From contig SPDT01000009.1 of NCBI GenBank assembly GCA_008477525.1, forward strand, positions 1,116,001 to 1,180,000: a stretch of DNA of 64,000 bases, given 5' to 3'. The notes beneath the pieces are model-generated. The model did no database searches, was not told where the DNA came from, and saw nothing but the letters and a program-made list of their open reading frames with translations. Both the position numbers and the translations under genes were made by a program. How positions within the stretch are numbered: the first letter of the stretch is position 1; the number at the start of each line of letters is the position of its first letter. The DNA comes from Hypomyces perniciosus. Lineage: Eukaryota > Ascomycota > Sordariomycetes > Hypocreales > Hypocreaceae. Of the stretch, positions 30,994 to 42,202 are shown piece by piece.

Positions 30994-31439
30994 ATGGGAC
31001 GGCTGAATGTTATTCCGAGCCGCTCTATTTCGCCGTTGCCAACAAACAGTTCTACAGGGAAGCATCTACAGCGGCTCATTGTCCTGTTTGAATTAGTGGT
31101 GTTAAGAACTCATCGGGAATTTAGAACCACCTCAGCAATTGTGGCTGATAGTGCAGGTTATATTGCACTTGACATCATACGGAGTGTATGACATACCAGG
31201 CATGGTCTCCTCAAATTGATGCACCAGCAATGACCGATTGGGCCCATTTCTCCATGATCAATCATGGAGCTGATGAATTTCCATCTGCTAATGAAGAGGG
31301 AGATCAAGGTGGTGGTTTGATTGGCTCGATGGCTTACAGCCAGCTGTTCGCCAACACGCTCGAGTCCATGGCCCTGGGTGACACCGGGTCTGCGCTCGAC
31401 TTTGTCCCGGATTCCTGCTTTGGGAGTTTGCCTCAGTAA
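30994..31439 (+). other. Coding-like fragment, unrecognised
   Basis: Two overlapping plus-strand frames. The second (from ATG-less context at 31188) reads WSPQIDAPAMTDWAHFSMIN and SALDFVPDSCFGSLPQ and ends at a TAA. It looks like the C-terminus of an acidic protein, for example an activation tail, but nothing upstream supports a gene. The 45-bp repeat at 31130-31174 overlaps its start. Confidence 0.25.
31130..31174 (+). repeat. 45-bp dispersed repeat, copy B
   Basis: Matches 22465-22509 (opposite strand) with two mismatches. Confidence 0.6.
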
Positions 31440-31449
31440 AGTGCTTTCT

Positions 31450-31745
31450 CACTCTACTTGATCTGGGGGGAGCCGTTGGGATTATTGAAGAACTTGCTGT
31501 TGCTAAAGCTGTTCAGCCTGCTGGTATAGACAAGACACAAGATCTTGATGCGCAACCCAGTCTTCCAAGCAAGAAGTTCGAATGGATATTCGATGAGGCA
31601 GAGATGCCTTCGTATGACCATGTTCAGGCTTCAAAAAACACTGGGTTATACTATTGTCAGGAGAGATGGTGCCAGGGCAGCTTTTCACGGAAAGGTGATT
31701 TTAGGTATGATACTCCCATGCTTGTCAGACGTGCCTTTTGCTGAC
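31450..31745 (+). pseudogene. Possible C2H2 zinc-finger gene remnant
   Basis: One frame gives GGAVGIIEELAVAKAVQPAG, KKFEWIFDEAEMPSYDHVQA and YYCQERWCQGSFSRKGDF. The last stretch is like the first half of a fungal C2H2 finger (CxxxxCxxxFxRKxD), but the His pair is absent and a TGA follows. No start found. Weak assignment. Confidence 0.25.
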
Positions 31746-31871
31746 TGGGTGCAGACAGAATATGAAGACGCACGTCAAGCCTGTTCAGTGTCCTTGTTGT
31801 CATCATACCGTCCTCACTGGTTTAAATATATCTTTGAGAAGAGAATATATTCACTTTTCTGTCCCTCGTAG

Positions 31872-32236
31872 CTAGCAAGATTTCTCCACACTAACTGATG
31901 TCTCTAACCTTGTGATTATGGCCATTACTTCCCTATTGCTGTAAATGTTGATGCTTCGATTAGGCCCAAGAAGCTTTTGGTAACAAGATATCCATTTGCA
32001 TGGCATACAAGTCCGCTTACAAGTCTACTTACTACAAAGATAGGACAATAAATATGAGATCCGCCTCTTCCTCCAAGTCGTCCTTCCGTATTACTCCACA
32101 ATATTTACAGGTTCACAGAAACTCCTCCAGACTCTGAATCGGAGTCCTCCTCTACATCAGCAGAAGTCAAACGATCTCTTACCTTTAGGGAAGCTGGAAC
32201 GCATGTCGAGGGATGCTATCGATTCCGTTATGCCGG
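31872..32236. other. No supported gene
   Basis: AT-rich spacer, no frame supported. Confidence 0.4.
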
Positions 32237-32686
32237 TCACAGAATCCGAATGCCAGCGAGAAGGCGAGAACCGTCGTCTGCATGACTGACTGGTCTTTTG
32301 ATATATATTGGAGGAGGTATGTGATTTCCTCGGGTCTTCCCAAGCCCCCTGAGCAGGAATAAGGCTTCGTAGAATCGGCCGAGAAGCCTCTTGTATGGAT
32401 CAAGTCTCGGAGGGCCCACACTGTTCGGCTTATTTGCAAATGACTGATGATAATTGCCTTGGGCGAACCTTGAGGTTTTTGAAGAACGCATTGCGGATTG
32501 GAATTTACTTTGAAGCAGAAGAACGAAATCCTGAACGTTTGTTTTTGGGTCAAAATTCGGGAAGCTTTGCTCTTTCAATTGGAGATTTATATAGTAGCTT
32601 CCCTTCAATGCTATTTGTATTCCAGGTTGAACACTTCGGAATACAAAGCTGTGGTCATCGGCTGAGCGTCCAGTTACCCCCAGCAC
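32237..32686 (-). other. Unrecognised open frame
   Basis: A 149-codon minus-strand frame whose latter part (KTSRFAQGNYHQSFANKPN, RLLGRFYEALFLLRGLG) has an even composition. An overlapping minus frame at 32185-32553 competes with it. Neither has a recognisable family, splice structure or Kozak context. Could be a relic. Confidence 0.2.
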
Positions 32687-32769
32687 TCAAGAATATTGCA
32701 TTAACGAACATACAATCAAGTGACATACATATGACACATTCTGTTCTTCATGTTAATCGTCTTTGGTAA

Positions 32770-33309
32770 TGCCTCATCGGGGACCGGGAAAGCCGGAGGC
32801 TACGACCGTAGGAGGCCCATCCATCTGCGGGAGGCCTACATAGAAACTCATGGCTGCCAATCTACGAAGTACGAGACGTAACTTACTTTGCAGTGCGCGC
32901 AGCACGGGGATGTCGTGCAAAAACTTAAACCGCAGACTGGGGGCTTTCTAATTGTGTAAATATATCTTATCGTGAGTTTCAACTAGTAATATTATGGCTG
33001 TTCAAAATTATCTGTAGTAAATTATGGTGTGGGTTGTCGAGTAGCTGTTGGTCAAGGTGTTGTGCTCATGAGCCTCGAAGCACTCTTGCTCTCAGGCTTC
33101 TCGCACACCTAAAGGGGTAGTTGACACCATGCAAGCCACAACTGGCAAGAACACGTCAGCGCAGAGGAATTTATGCTTGCGGTGCTCGTACATACGTACT
33201 CCGTAAATGGACAGATGCGCTCATTTGCCTCCGTTATAGACGTTGCCTTGGGGTACAATGTGAATACTCGTATGGCCCCTGCCAGACCGAAACAAGTGTC
33301 CGCCAGTTT
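32770..33309. other. Intergenic, no supported gene
   Basis: No gene seen. One TACTCCGTA nonamer is at 33197-33205. Confidence 0.45.
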
Positions 33310-33530
33310 AGGTTCGGAACATTGGTCAGAGCACAGACCATATGTACCCATTAAGCCAGAAGTAGCTGTTTAATAGAGCAGGAACAGGGCTTACCCCCAG
33401 GCAGGCAACTTATTTTTTCCTGTTCCTGCTTTCCCACGAGGCAATTTCTGGATTCTTCACACTACAAAGTCAGTACTGGCTATTGTAAATCATACTGATG
33501 GCACAGCGGTTATGTACAGTAACGGCCGAA
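33310..33530 (+). repeat. Dispersed repeat, copy B
   Basis: Counterpart of 25930-26190. A short block (TGTCCGCCA with GCACAGACC or GCACGGACC downstream) is repeated again just after it, at about 33535-33580. Confidence 0.6.
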
Positions 33531-33942
33531 ACCAGTGTCCGCCATTTGTGTGTTTAGAAACTCTCTGGGCACGGACCAGACTGCTGCCTGCTGTAGCCAC
33601 TACTATACAATAAAGCTTGGCGGGTTGTTCTCTAATATTAGCCTAACAAAGCCATTTGTGGCTTTTTAATGTTATGAATTGAGATTTTGATCCTTCTTAT
33701 TTTTAAAAGTCAACAACAGCAACTTTAAAATATAGCACTTCTGGATCTAAAGGTTTTTCTATTGATAAAGAGCCTAGAGCGACTTTCGGCAGTTTCTTGC
33801 CGCTCCCCTCTATATAGCAATGGCGAAATTGTTCTTATGTAATGTTAGGTAAACATGAACAAGGCACGGTTAGGCTGTGCCTGGAAACTTTCTATAGATG
33901 CAAAATGCGGACACTCATTTCGTACTCTACTGTATAATGGGT

Positions 33943-33975
33943 TATACATACATACATACATACATATGTACATAC
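33943..33975 (+). repeat. CATA microsatellite
   Basis: About seven tandem copies of CATA with one interruption, upstream of the chitinase gene. Confidence 0.8.
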
Positions 33976-34313
33976 AGCATTAATAGACCAAGCGTCCATA
34001 AAGACTATAAACACCCTGCCAATTGAGAACATGCCAACTCGGAAGTCTCCAAACAGACGGTTATTCGGCTCTCCGAGAATATGTAGCTGACCAAGAGACA
34101 AATAGACTTGACGCATTGACTCAGGAGGCCAAAAGTCAAGAAATGAACATTGCTGTCTAAGCGGACAAACGGATACCTCTCAGTCATTGCAGTCTAAATA
34201 TGGACAATGTTTATTTTAAGTCTTTTATGCGAAAGCCAATATGTGTATATCTGCTTCTCCTATTTTCTCGCAGTTCCTTTCATAGTTGTTGGAGTTGTTT
34301 TGATGCCATCGCG

Positions 34314-35632
34314 ATGCGTTCCTCAATACTCGCCACAATGGCAGCCGCCGCCACCGGTGCGGTGGCCAAGCCTCGTCTTACCATATATATCGACCAGTAA
34401 GTCCAGCTTCCACCATTACCCTCATCGCAAACGAAGCATTTTCCCTAGATGACTACATATACTCACATCTTTCCAGATGGCACACCGCGAACTTGCCGGC
34501 CAAGTCTATCACTGCTGGTGTCACCCATGTCATCACCGCGTTTGCTGACACAACTCTCTTTAACTGGGGCGGGCAGTATACTCCCTTCATGCCTCTGAGC
34601 CAAATTCGTGCAATGTTCGATGGAGGTACCAAGGTGTGCATGGCCATCGGCGGCTGGGGAGACACGGCTGGTTTCAGCGCTGCCGCCGCAACTGAGCAGA
34701 CGCGCAAGACCTACGCTAAGAATGTTGCTGCCACGCTCGACAGACTTGGATACGACTGTGTCGGTAAGCGTGGTCTCAGCCGCGACTGCGATTAGGAGGT
34801 GCAGTATGTATTGACTCATGTTCTGTACGGAGTAGATATTGACTGGGAGTATCCGGGCGGCAATGGCGACGACTATAGGTCGATCCCTAACGACAAGAAG
34901 ACGAGTGAGATCGAGACCTTCCCACTCTTTTTAGCCGAGATCAAGACAGCAATTGGTGACAAGGAACTTTCCATCGCTGTGCCTGGACGCGAGGAGGACA
35001 TGATTGCCTTTACACCACAGCAGGTGCCCAAGATTAACAAGGTTGTGGACCACGTCAATGTGAGTGCAAATGTTAGTGCCTCAAATGTGATACGATGAAC
35101 TGACATACTCTAGGTTATGACTTATGACTTAATGAACCGCCGAATGAACAGGACCACCCATCACACCTCTGCCGCTGGTTCACTCGACACCATCAACATT
35201 TATCTCAACCGCGGCATGACCGCTTGTAAGATAAGTCTCGGCTTTGCCTTTTACGCCAAATGGTTCACCACCAAGAATGGTGTCGTCTGCACCACCCCCA
35301 CTGACTGTGAGACTGCCGTTCTCGAAGCCCCTGGCGGTGTCGACACTGGTCTATCTGGCGCCGTCACATTCGAAGCGGCGAACTGGGGAGGCGACTTGCT
35401 GAACGCCATCCAGAATGGACGGGAGGATAGCCAGCTGGGCGGCCAGTGGTACTGGGACTCGAATAAGAGGGTGTACTGGACTTGGGACACACCGAAGCTA
35501 ATTGCGCGCAAGTTCACGGAGATTGTTGCTGCGAAGGGACTGGGTGGTGTGATGGCATGGAGCTTGGTGCAAGACAGTCATGACTGGAGTCGCTTCAAAG
35601 CTATGAAGGCCGGCGTTGCATCGCTGTCGTGA
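34314..35632 (+). CDS. Secreted GH18 chitinase, four exons
   Basis: Exons 34314-34396, 34477-34763, 34836-35059 and 35114-35632 join in frame to 370 residues. Introns are 80, 72 and 54 nt with donors GTAAGTCC, GTAAGCG, GTGAGTG and acceptors TTCCAG, GAGTAG, CTCTAG. A signal peptide (MRSSILATMAAAATGAVA) is encoded by exon 1. The GH18 barrel shows KVCMAIGGWG (the SxGG strand with Ser to Ala), the catalytic DxxDxDxE as YDCVDIDWEYPGG created exactly by the exon 2/3 junction, VMTYDLMN, and MAWSLVQD near the end. The general acid Glu is present, so the enzyme is likely active on chitin or related glucosamine polymers. There is no chitin-binding module or GPI signal. The acceptor of intron 2 is part of a TACGGAGTAG sequence. 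Confidence 0.93.
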
Positions 35633-35879
35633 TTTGGATGTTTTAGATAAGACTACCCAATATTTCTGTATGTAGTTATGAAGCTATTCACCAAGTAAGG
35701 AAGTGTGGTGTAAAAAGTAGTGTGAGACTGCAAATTTGAGCGTACTTTACTGAGTATTGAAAATGCATAACGATCATACATCTCGACCAACAAATGGTGA
35801 GCCATCGGGTGTGGGTGCTGTTTGAAGTTGGGTCGCTAGAAGTTTTCGTGCAAGGCTTAGACCTCCACACAGATCGTTC
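35633..35879. other. Spacer downstream of the chitinase
   Basis: Presumably the 3' UTR of the chitinase; no other feature seen. Confidence 0.4.
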
Positions 35880-36930
35880 AGCTAGGAAAACTTAAGACAA
35901 ACGATTAGGAATCACGCTTCCGCAATTCTGTTGTGCAAAGGTAATCGCGGCTTCCACGACTTTCCAGCAAGGATCGTACTTTTTATCCTGCCTCTTCATT
36001 CATAGTCGCCTGGATCTCCTGCCGGAGCATGGCAATCTCGCTTTTCTGTTTGGTATCTCCTAAAAGCGTAGCCAGGGCCTCGCCATCTACTAATAACTGT
36101 TCTATGCCTTTTGTGCTGACTCAACGTCGGTGGACAGCGCTGTGCCGAATGCGGGCAACAGAGCGAAAGTGCTCGGCAAGTGGCTTTTTGGCGCTCCTTA
36201 TATCCGAGAAATCTTTCTATCCTTTCAAAAGTTCGCCGGTCCAGAGATTCAGCTCTGCTGATTAAACACAATCCCGTCCACGGGCCACGGCGGTAAATGG
36301 TATTAGGCATCGTTTGCTTTTCAAAGCTGTAGCAGCTAGCTCCAAAATATGCTGCAGACACACCAAAAGGCTCGTGCTGAGTCTTCAAAGGGAGGTGGAA
36401 AAGACGTTGATTGGCGAGTTGGCAGCGCACTGATGGGTTCCTGTCAAATTTACCGCTACGGCAAAATTGTAGGCCTAGTGTGTTACACCGTGGTAGTTCA
36501 AATGATGTTATATAACTTACACGACAATTCTACCAAGGTGGGCCGCGTTTCGATTGAGCTTGATACAAGTCAATCGCGTTTCGACATGGAGCCAATATCA
36601 GAGACCTTTATGCAGTAGAACCGGCCGTCGTAAGCATTTTACCATCGACCTGCCCAGTAGTAACAAATCGGAATGCTCGCTCTATCTTACCCGAACTTAG
36701 TCTTCGTCCTTACAAGGTACTAGTGATGGTAACACATCCGTTTGCTGTTCTATATTGCCTGGCCTCACTTGCGGCGCTTTTGAATTGTGTGAGCGCCCAA
36801 ATTTGTATATCATGTTAACCGACTGTACCGAGGATATCAGTTTTCATAATTTCATATCTCAAAAATTCAGCATTATGCCTACAGAAAGCTGTAACGTCCA
36901 GCAGTCAGGGGCTCATGTCAGATAACAAGG
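35880..36930 (-). pseudogene. Decayed duplicate of the BAH gene 3' region
   Basis: This block matches about 28970-30045 in the same orientation and order (for example CTCGCCATCT, TGCCTTTTGTGCTGAC, AAAAGTTCGCC, AGCTCCAAAATATG, TATACCGAGG/TGTACCGAGG). Relative to the functional copy it has an insertion of about 100 bases at 36430-36535, lacks roughly 130 bases near 36612, and has many substitutions. Frames read only in pieces (KTQHE, CYSFEKQTMPNT). It covers only the last exon and downstream sequence, so the duplication was partial. Confidence 0.8.
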
Positions 36931-36938
36931 GCCCTTAT

Positions 36939-37142
36939 TGTTGGATAAAGTATGGGTTGAGAGGCGGAGACTCTGTTAATTGGGATGATGGGAAGAAGAA
37001 ATACAATGACGGGAAGGAGAGGAACACGTCGCGTTCCTCTCCCATTAAAAATTGGCGAGCTAAGGAACTATTGGAAAGGGAAGGAAAGATATGCACAGGG
37101 AGGTCAATTGTGACTGCTGACTATGATACACGTTACGTGACA
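36939..37142 (+). repeat. LTR-like dispersed repeat, copy 2
   Basis: Begins TGTTGGATAAAG and contains GAGAGGAACACGTCGCGTTC at about 37018 followed by a TTAAAAATTGG stretch, then GGAACTATTGG and GACTGCTGAC, the same order as the 49193 copy. Confidence 0.55.
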
Positions 37143-39002
37143 CTACGTTGCTGTAGTTTACAGAAGTATAGCCTGTGTAGTCTCCTTGTCTACGAAATAG
37201 TAGCTTGTTTATATTTTTGGACAACCTTTAAAATAGCATTTCACATCCCTTTTCTGTCCCGATGATTGACGTGTAGGCTTCCTTCGCAGCCTTGAGCAAT
37301 AATCGATGTTGTCAAGTTCAGGAATGGGATAATAAACCCAGGAAATCCAACTCCTCAATCTGCAAGCCAGCCAGTGTTTGTTTTCGTCAGCTATTTTTTT
37401 CTATTTAAGCAGCAGCTTTCCCTACCTACTTTGGATCGAATTCTATTGTTTTCTAGTCGTTCCATATACCCTCATACTATTGATCTATTATTGATGGGTG
37501 TTCTAGTAGCGCATGACTGCAGCGTTCATTTTCTTGCAGTGAAATAGCCTTATTAAGGCGATCAATGGTACACTTCTGGGCAAATTTATAACTTTTGGCA
37601 TGGAGAAGGGTATCGGAGGGGTTGACCTTAGCAGATTCATCGACGACGTTAAAAGATGGGTATGTGTTGGAAAACATAATTACGTGGTCACCTTGAACAC
37701 ATCATGAAGATAGGGCACTTGAATTCCACTCAATTGACCATGTTCCCCCTTCTAATTTGGTTTCCCTTTCGACCTTTTCATCATAACAAGAAAACAACGC
37801 GTGTTCTGTTTTATCTTTGTTCATGTTGGATAATACTGTCATGTAACCAACCTGAACATATTATCAAAAGGGTTGCTTGCATTCTCTCGTTCTTCTGCTA
37901 ATTAGCTTCCTTCCCCGCTATCTTTACACACGAAGAGAGGCTGCGTAAGCAATCCTTTAAATAAAATTTAACCGTGAAAGTGAAGCTGCCGACCTCGTAT
38001 TGCCAATACCACGTTCCGATATTATCCGACAGTTCAGCTCCTCCGGTGAGGCTGACCTTCTTGCATATCCAATTTCCAACACGAAGACTGATGTTATCCG
38101 AAAGTATGAGATTGAGGGGTCATAGTTAAGGCAATTGAATCATACAGTTGACGGCTTGGGGGTTGTCGTAAATATTGATAATTAGGTTGGATAGGTCCTG
38201 ACAGGCGTCGTCATGAATGACATTGGGTCTCTTATTTGACTGCCTCAAAGAAAAGAGAGCGGGGCAGATGATACGCTAATACACATGGTATGTACTACCT
38301 GGCAGCGGAAATTTTACATAGTGTCAGAGAAAATGTCAGTTAGGAGTACATAGCCTATGTTGGCAAGACTAGAGTTGTTCCATCAAGATAAATAGATCCA
38401 TTGATTTGTACGTTTCCAGTTGCGAGGGGCTTCTTTTTCCGAGTCAGTAGAGGTAAGGATGCGAGATATAGGGTCTTTCTGTGGCGAGGATGTGGAAGGA
38501 GGTATAGCAATATGTTATCTATATACCGCTCTATGCAGTAAGGGCGTAATATGCCGACCGTCGGGGTGTAATAACAAGGAAATAACTCACAAGAGGAAAA
38601 AGGCTGAAGTAAGAAAATCTTCCTCACGAGAGGAAGACAACAGGATCACATTGGTCAATTCAGACTCCCATGCATCTAGCACAATACCAACGTATTCAAC
38701 TCCTCTTATAAAATTCTTCCAGGCTAGCAGCTGTGATGGCTTGTTGGCGGTGGGGTATTTCTGTGGGCCAACAGCCCGAAGCCGCTTGTGGCCATCAACA
38801 CACCCTGGGTTACGATTTGAATAAACCTCGTATCCTCTTACTTCGTATATAGTACTCCGTATGGGCGGGGGAACGGCATGATCTAGCACCAGCCCGTTTG
38901 GTTATGAGGAACGGTTCAAAGGGTCGGGTATCGTCATTAATGACGATTGTCTGATGAATGAATGAGGTGGGTCATTAACAATAAAAACAGAGTGTTATCA
39001 AT
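37143..39002. other. Long stretch without a supported gene
   Basis: AT-rich. Competing frames at 38355-38627 (minus), 38420-38824 (plus) and 38587-38889 (minus) overlap each other and show no motif, signal peptide or splice structure. One TACTCCGTA nonamer is at 38853-38861. Confidence 0.45.
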
Positions 39003-39083
39003 TTTTTTTTATTACTATTTACGACCACTCTGTATCTAGGTACAACAGCCTCGTCTGGGCAACAGGTCGGTAGGAGCCAGGGG
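39003..39083 (-). mobile_element. LINE 3' tail only (about 80 bp)
   Basis: On the minus strand this is the last 80 bases of the LINE 1 subfamily (GGCTCCTACCGACCTGTTGC ... GTAAATAGTAATAAAAAA), an extremely 5'-truncated insertion. Confidence 0.85.
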
Positions 39084-39289
39084 ACGGCTATACCTCTTGT
39101 TGTATAACGAAGGGGTAGGCTAGAGAAATCTATCTAAGCATAAGAAGGGCAAGAAAAGGTAAACAGGGGAGAAGCACTTTTTATATAGCAATACAGCTGC
39201 AATAAGCCTGATAAGGACTGGTGGCTTATCTCAGTTACGTCTGGCACCGGCTATGCCGGTGCCAATTACTGTAGGCTGCAGCCTGTAAC

Positions 39290-39757
39290 AACAACCTTTA
39301 ATATCGAAAAGTCGAAGCTGAGAGCTACTAGAAGATTGCTAAAAAAGATTAGAAAATACTCTAAAAGAGTTGATGCCGCACTACCTAGTAAATATACTTA
39401 AGAACTATACAATAATGTAAAATATTGGAGAGAAGCTAAAGCGTTGGCCTAACTAAGAACGGATTTTTGAAAGCTGAACGAAATCCCTGTATTGCATAAG
39501 AGCAATATCTTGCAGACAATGCGAATGCGGACAAGCGCTAGAGACAGTAGAACACTTTCTCTTCCAAGGTAGAAGGTGGACTTCACACCGTACTAAGATG
39601 CTCCAGTGTACCGACACTCGAAGAGGCAACATCTCGTTCGATCTGAGAGGGAAATCACCATCAGATAATGCAAAATGGAAGCCAAATATGGAAGCAGTTC
39701 GCGCAATAATATACTTTGCGTTAGCCACCGGCCGGTTTGATGACCCTGGCCTATGAG
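39290..39757 (+). mobile_element. LINE remnant of the second lineage, C-terminal end
   Basis: Frames read LLKKIRKYSKRVDAALPSK, ELYNNVKYWREAKALA, then after a shift CRQCECGQALETVEHFLFQG and MEAVRAIIYFALATGRFD. This is the terminal zinc cluster region of the same LINE family as 21640-21952. Stops and at least one shift make it dead. A run of ten C follows at about 39768. Confidence 0.7.
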
Positions 39758-40210
39758 CGAATTGACCCCCCCCCCCCCAACCTTCTAACAACTCAACATA
39801 CTCAAACACCTCATGCCACAAACAGCAGGTGCCGTTTCAGCTGCTGTAAATAGGATACCGAACACTTGGAGAATAGCCTCCAGGCTAACTTGCCAATAAG
39901 ATAACTAAACCCACAAACAACCGTAGAAAAAAAGCACTCGAAGAGGCGAGAACATAAAAATGGATACTGGTAGTATATACGATTGTAGGAGATTAGGACG
40001 ATACTTAAGAAGTGTAAATGTATATAGCTATAGTTGCCCTATTGGACCCTTCCACTAGGCGTAATAAATTGTATGTGTATATAGTAATCCGACACTACCT
40101 GCTCTCTAGAGTGGCTGTAAATTTCCATTGCATATTTAACCGGTCTGTACCCCATTCATGCAAAAGAAATTGACCCGATCTATTGACTTGGAATTTACAG
40201 CGAATAAAAT
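39758..40210. other. No supported gene
   Basis: Spacer with no open frame of note. Confidence 0.4.
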
Positions 40211-40948
40211 CTAAGATTGATCGCCTGGGGGCAGTGTATCAAGGGGAGGAGGAAGAGTTATAGCGTCTCCGGTCTCCCAGAGTTGGATAGGATCATCCTT
40301 ACCACTAGGATCCAAACGGTAAACCGTCACATGGTTCGGGTTGTCATGTTGGATAGCTGGAAACTCATAGAGCTGCCAAGTTGATTGTGCCTTTGGTTCG
40401 ACCCCAGCCGGAATAAGGAGAATCACGTCACCACTTGCCTTCTCAGCTATTACACGTGAGAGTTGTTTCTGGTAAAGGTCCCTTGCCTGTGGTTTTCCAA
40501 ACACTTTCTTTTCGAAGGTGAAGGCGTCCTCAGGCGAGACAGCATTTTCAAAAGTGACAAATTTATTCTCCCCAACAACTTTCGCTGCCCAGCATTCAAT
40601 CTCATCCACTGAAAGGGGGTTGTTTGTATAAAAGATGGTTGTAAGGTCGTCTGGGTCGACTTCAGCTAGCGATGCGATGCTTTCGGATTGTTCCTCGACT
40701 GCCTGCCGGAGTCTGTCCAAAGATGGAATGTCCGCGAGAGTAGGGCCATCCGCACGCGGGACAATAGTCCAAGCGTCGCTATCTCGAGCGTATATGGCCG
40801 GGTAACGTTTTGTTGTGAGATCGGCGGGTGTGGGCCTAACGATCACAAACCCGAAGACATGTCCACAAAAGAACGTGAAGAGTAAATAGACAGAGACGAT
40901 TCTGATGGGGTTGCAGCTTGCTGCGTTCCATGATCGCAAAAAGATCAT
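40211..40948 (-). CDS. Signal-anchored or secreted hypothetical protein
   Basis: A 245-residue single-exon gene. The N-terminus has a hydrophobic helix after a basic start (IRIVSVYLLFTFFCGHVFGF), so the product is secreted or type II membrane-anchored. The body has TTIFYTNNPLSVDEIECWAA, FVTFENAVSPEDAFTFEKKV and DVILLIPAGVEPKAQSTWQL, without Cys pairs typical of effectors. It ends in a Pro-rich tail (ITLPPPLDTLPPGDQS). It is transcribed away from the large glycoprotein gene at 42203, so the two may share the intervening region as promoter. I do not recognise a catalytic family. Confidence 0.7.
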   Translation of the reverse strand: MIFLRSWNAASCNPIRIVSVYLLFTFFCGHVFGFVIVRPTPADLTTKRYPAIYARDSDAWTIVPRADGPTLADIPSLDRLRQAVEEQSESIASLAEVDPDDLTTIFYTNNPLSVDEIECWAAKVVGENKFVTFENAVSPEDAFTFEKKVFGKPQARDLYQKQLSRVIAEKASGDVILLIPAGVEPKAQSTWQLYEFPAIQHDNPNHVTVYRLDPSGKDDPIQLWETGDAITLPPPLDTLPPGDQS

Positions 40949-41145
40949 GGTCGCGGTTGACCAGTTTGAAAATTCGTTATAAACGCAGTGTAGAAGGAAA
41001 TACTGTAAAGATAGATAAGTAAATGAAATGCAGAATTATGTTGCTGGCTGGCGCTAATATGTATTTCTAAAGAAAGAGAAAATTATAAAGAAATAATACA
41101 AGACCTGCTACTCCACAGCTCGCAGAGGTCGCTGCGACAATTAAA

Positions 41146-41206
41146 CGACCGCTGACATCAAACCTTAGCGCTGACATCAGACCTTAGCGCTGACATCAGA
41201 CAAGCT
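41146..41206 (+). repeat. Three tandem copies of a 20-bp unit
   Basis: CGCTGACATCAGACCTTAG-type units repeat three times immediately left of a MITE-like inverted-repeat element. Confidence 0.75.
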
Positions 41207-41212
41207 TATTAG

Positions 41213-41632
41213 AGCTTCCAATAGTATACCTATACTGTTCAATCGTATACCTATAATTAAACTAAATCTAGATTAAGTATTCCGCTACTTTTTTTCTATA
41301 TACTAATACTTCTAACCTATATTTTATAATTCTATAAACATAATAGAGGCGTGTACTGAAATACTATTATATGATTTCCATGGCCTAAATGAATATCGCG
41401 CGCCCGGTCGCAATAACGCGATTTCAACTTCTTTCATTACTGCAGCGCCTATAACTGTATTTCTATCGATCTTTTTAATTCCTTAATTTATCGCAATATC
41501 CTCTTTTTATGACCAAACCTTCCCTATATTCGAAGAAGCTTACAGAAAAAAAAGTAATGGAATAGGTAGTCTAGATTTAGTTTAGTTATAGATGTATGAC
41601 GGCTGAACAGTACAGGTATACGACTAGAAGCT
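41213..41632. mobile_element. MITE-like element with about 70-bp inverted repeats
   Basis: The left end (AGCTTCCAATAGTATACCTA, CTGTTCA, AAACTAAATCTAGA) recurs as an inverted copy at the right end (TCTAGATTTAGTTTAG, TGAACAGTACAGGTATACGA, AGAAGCT). The 420-bp interior is AT-rich without coding frames. It lies in the upstream region of the glycoprotein gene. Target duplication not clear. Confidence 0.7.
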
Positions 41633-41779
41633 TAACTTATCAAAACCCAATAAAAAACACTAATATAATTACCTGGCTTTTCGCTATCAAATCCATAGAC
41701 CTAATCCATTCCCAACAATTTTCAAGTTTTTACGGTATATATACATGGAGAGATTACTGCTAGGATATATTATATTTAG

Positions 41780-42127
41780 CTACCTTTAGTTAAAACAGTA
41801 ATGAAATATATAGATCCGCTTAAGGCTCATTCGGGACACGAGACGCCCAGCATAAATAGTCGAATGTTATATCCGCTTTTTCTTTAACCTTCGTATAAGT
41901 AATAATCTCGCCCTATAGCCCAGCTTAACTATTATAGAGACTGCTCGCCACTGGCTACCTTTAATTAAAACAGTAATGAAATATATAGATCCGCTTAGGG
42001 CTAATTCGGGATACGAGACGCCCAGTATAAATAGTCGAATATTATATCCGCTTTTTCTTTAACCTTCGTATAAGTAATAATCTCGCCCCATGGCCCAGCT
42101 TAACTATTATAGAGACTGCTCGCCACC
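41780..42127 (+). repeat. Tandem duplication of about 175 bp upstream of the glycoprotein gene
   Basis: Two units, starting CTACCTTTAGTTAAAACAG at 41780 and CTACCTTTAATTAAAACAG at 41955, each ending GAGACTGCTCGCCAC. They differ by a handful of substitutions. The second unit ends about 75 bases before the ATG at 42203, so it could carry duplicated promoter sites. Confidence 0.85.
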
Positions 42128-42202
42128 GAATTGGGTGAAAAATAGCATTTTATAGTATTCCCTCATTGAGCATTATCACTTGCTATCCGCGCCGCAAGCA
42201 GT

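Noticed and set aside
34453..35106. Minus-strand frames across the chitinase
   Set aside because: Shadows of the GH18 exons, which carry the catalytic motif and clean introns.
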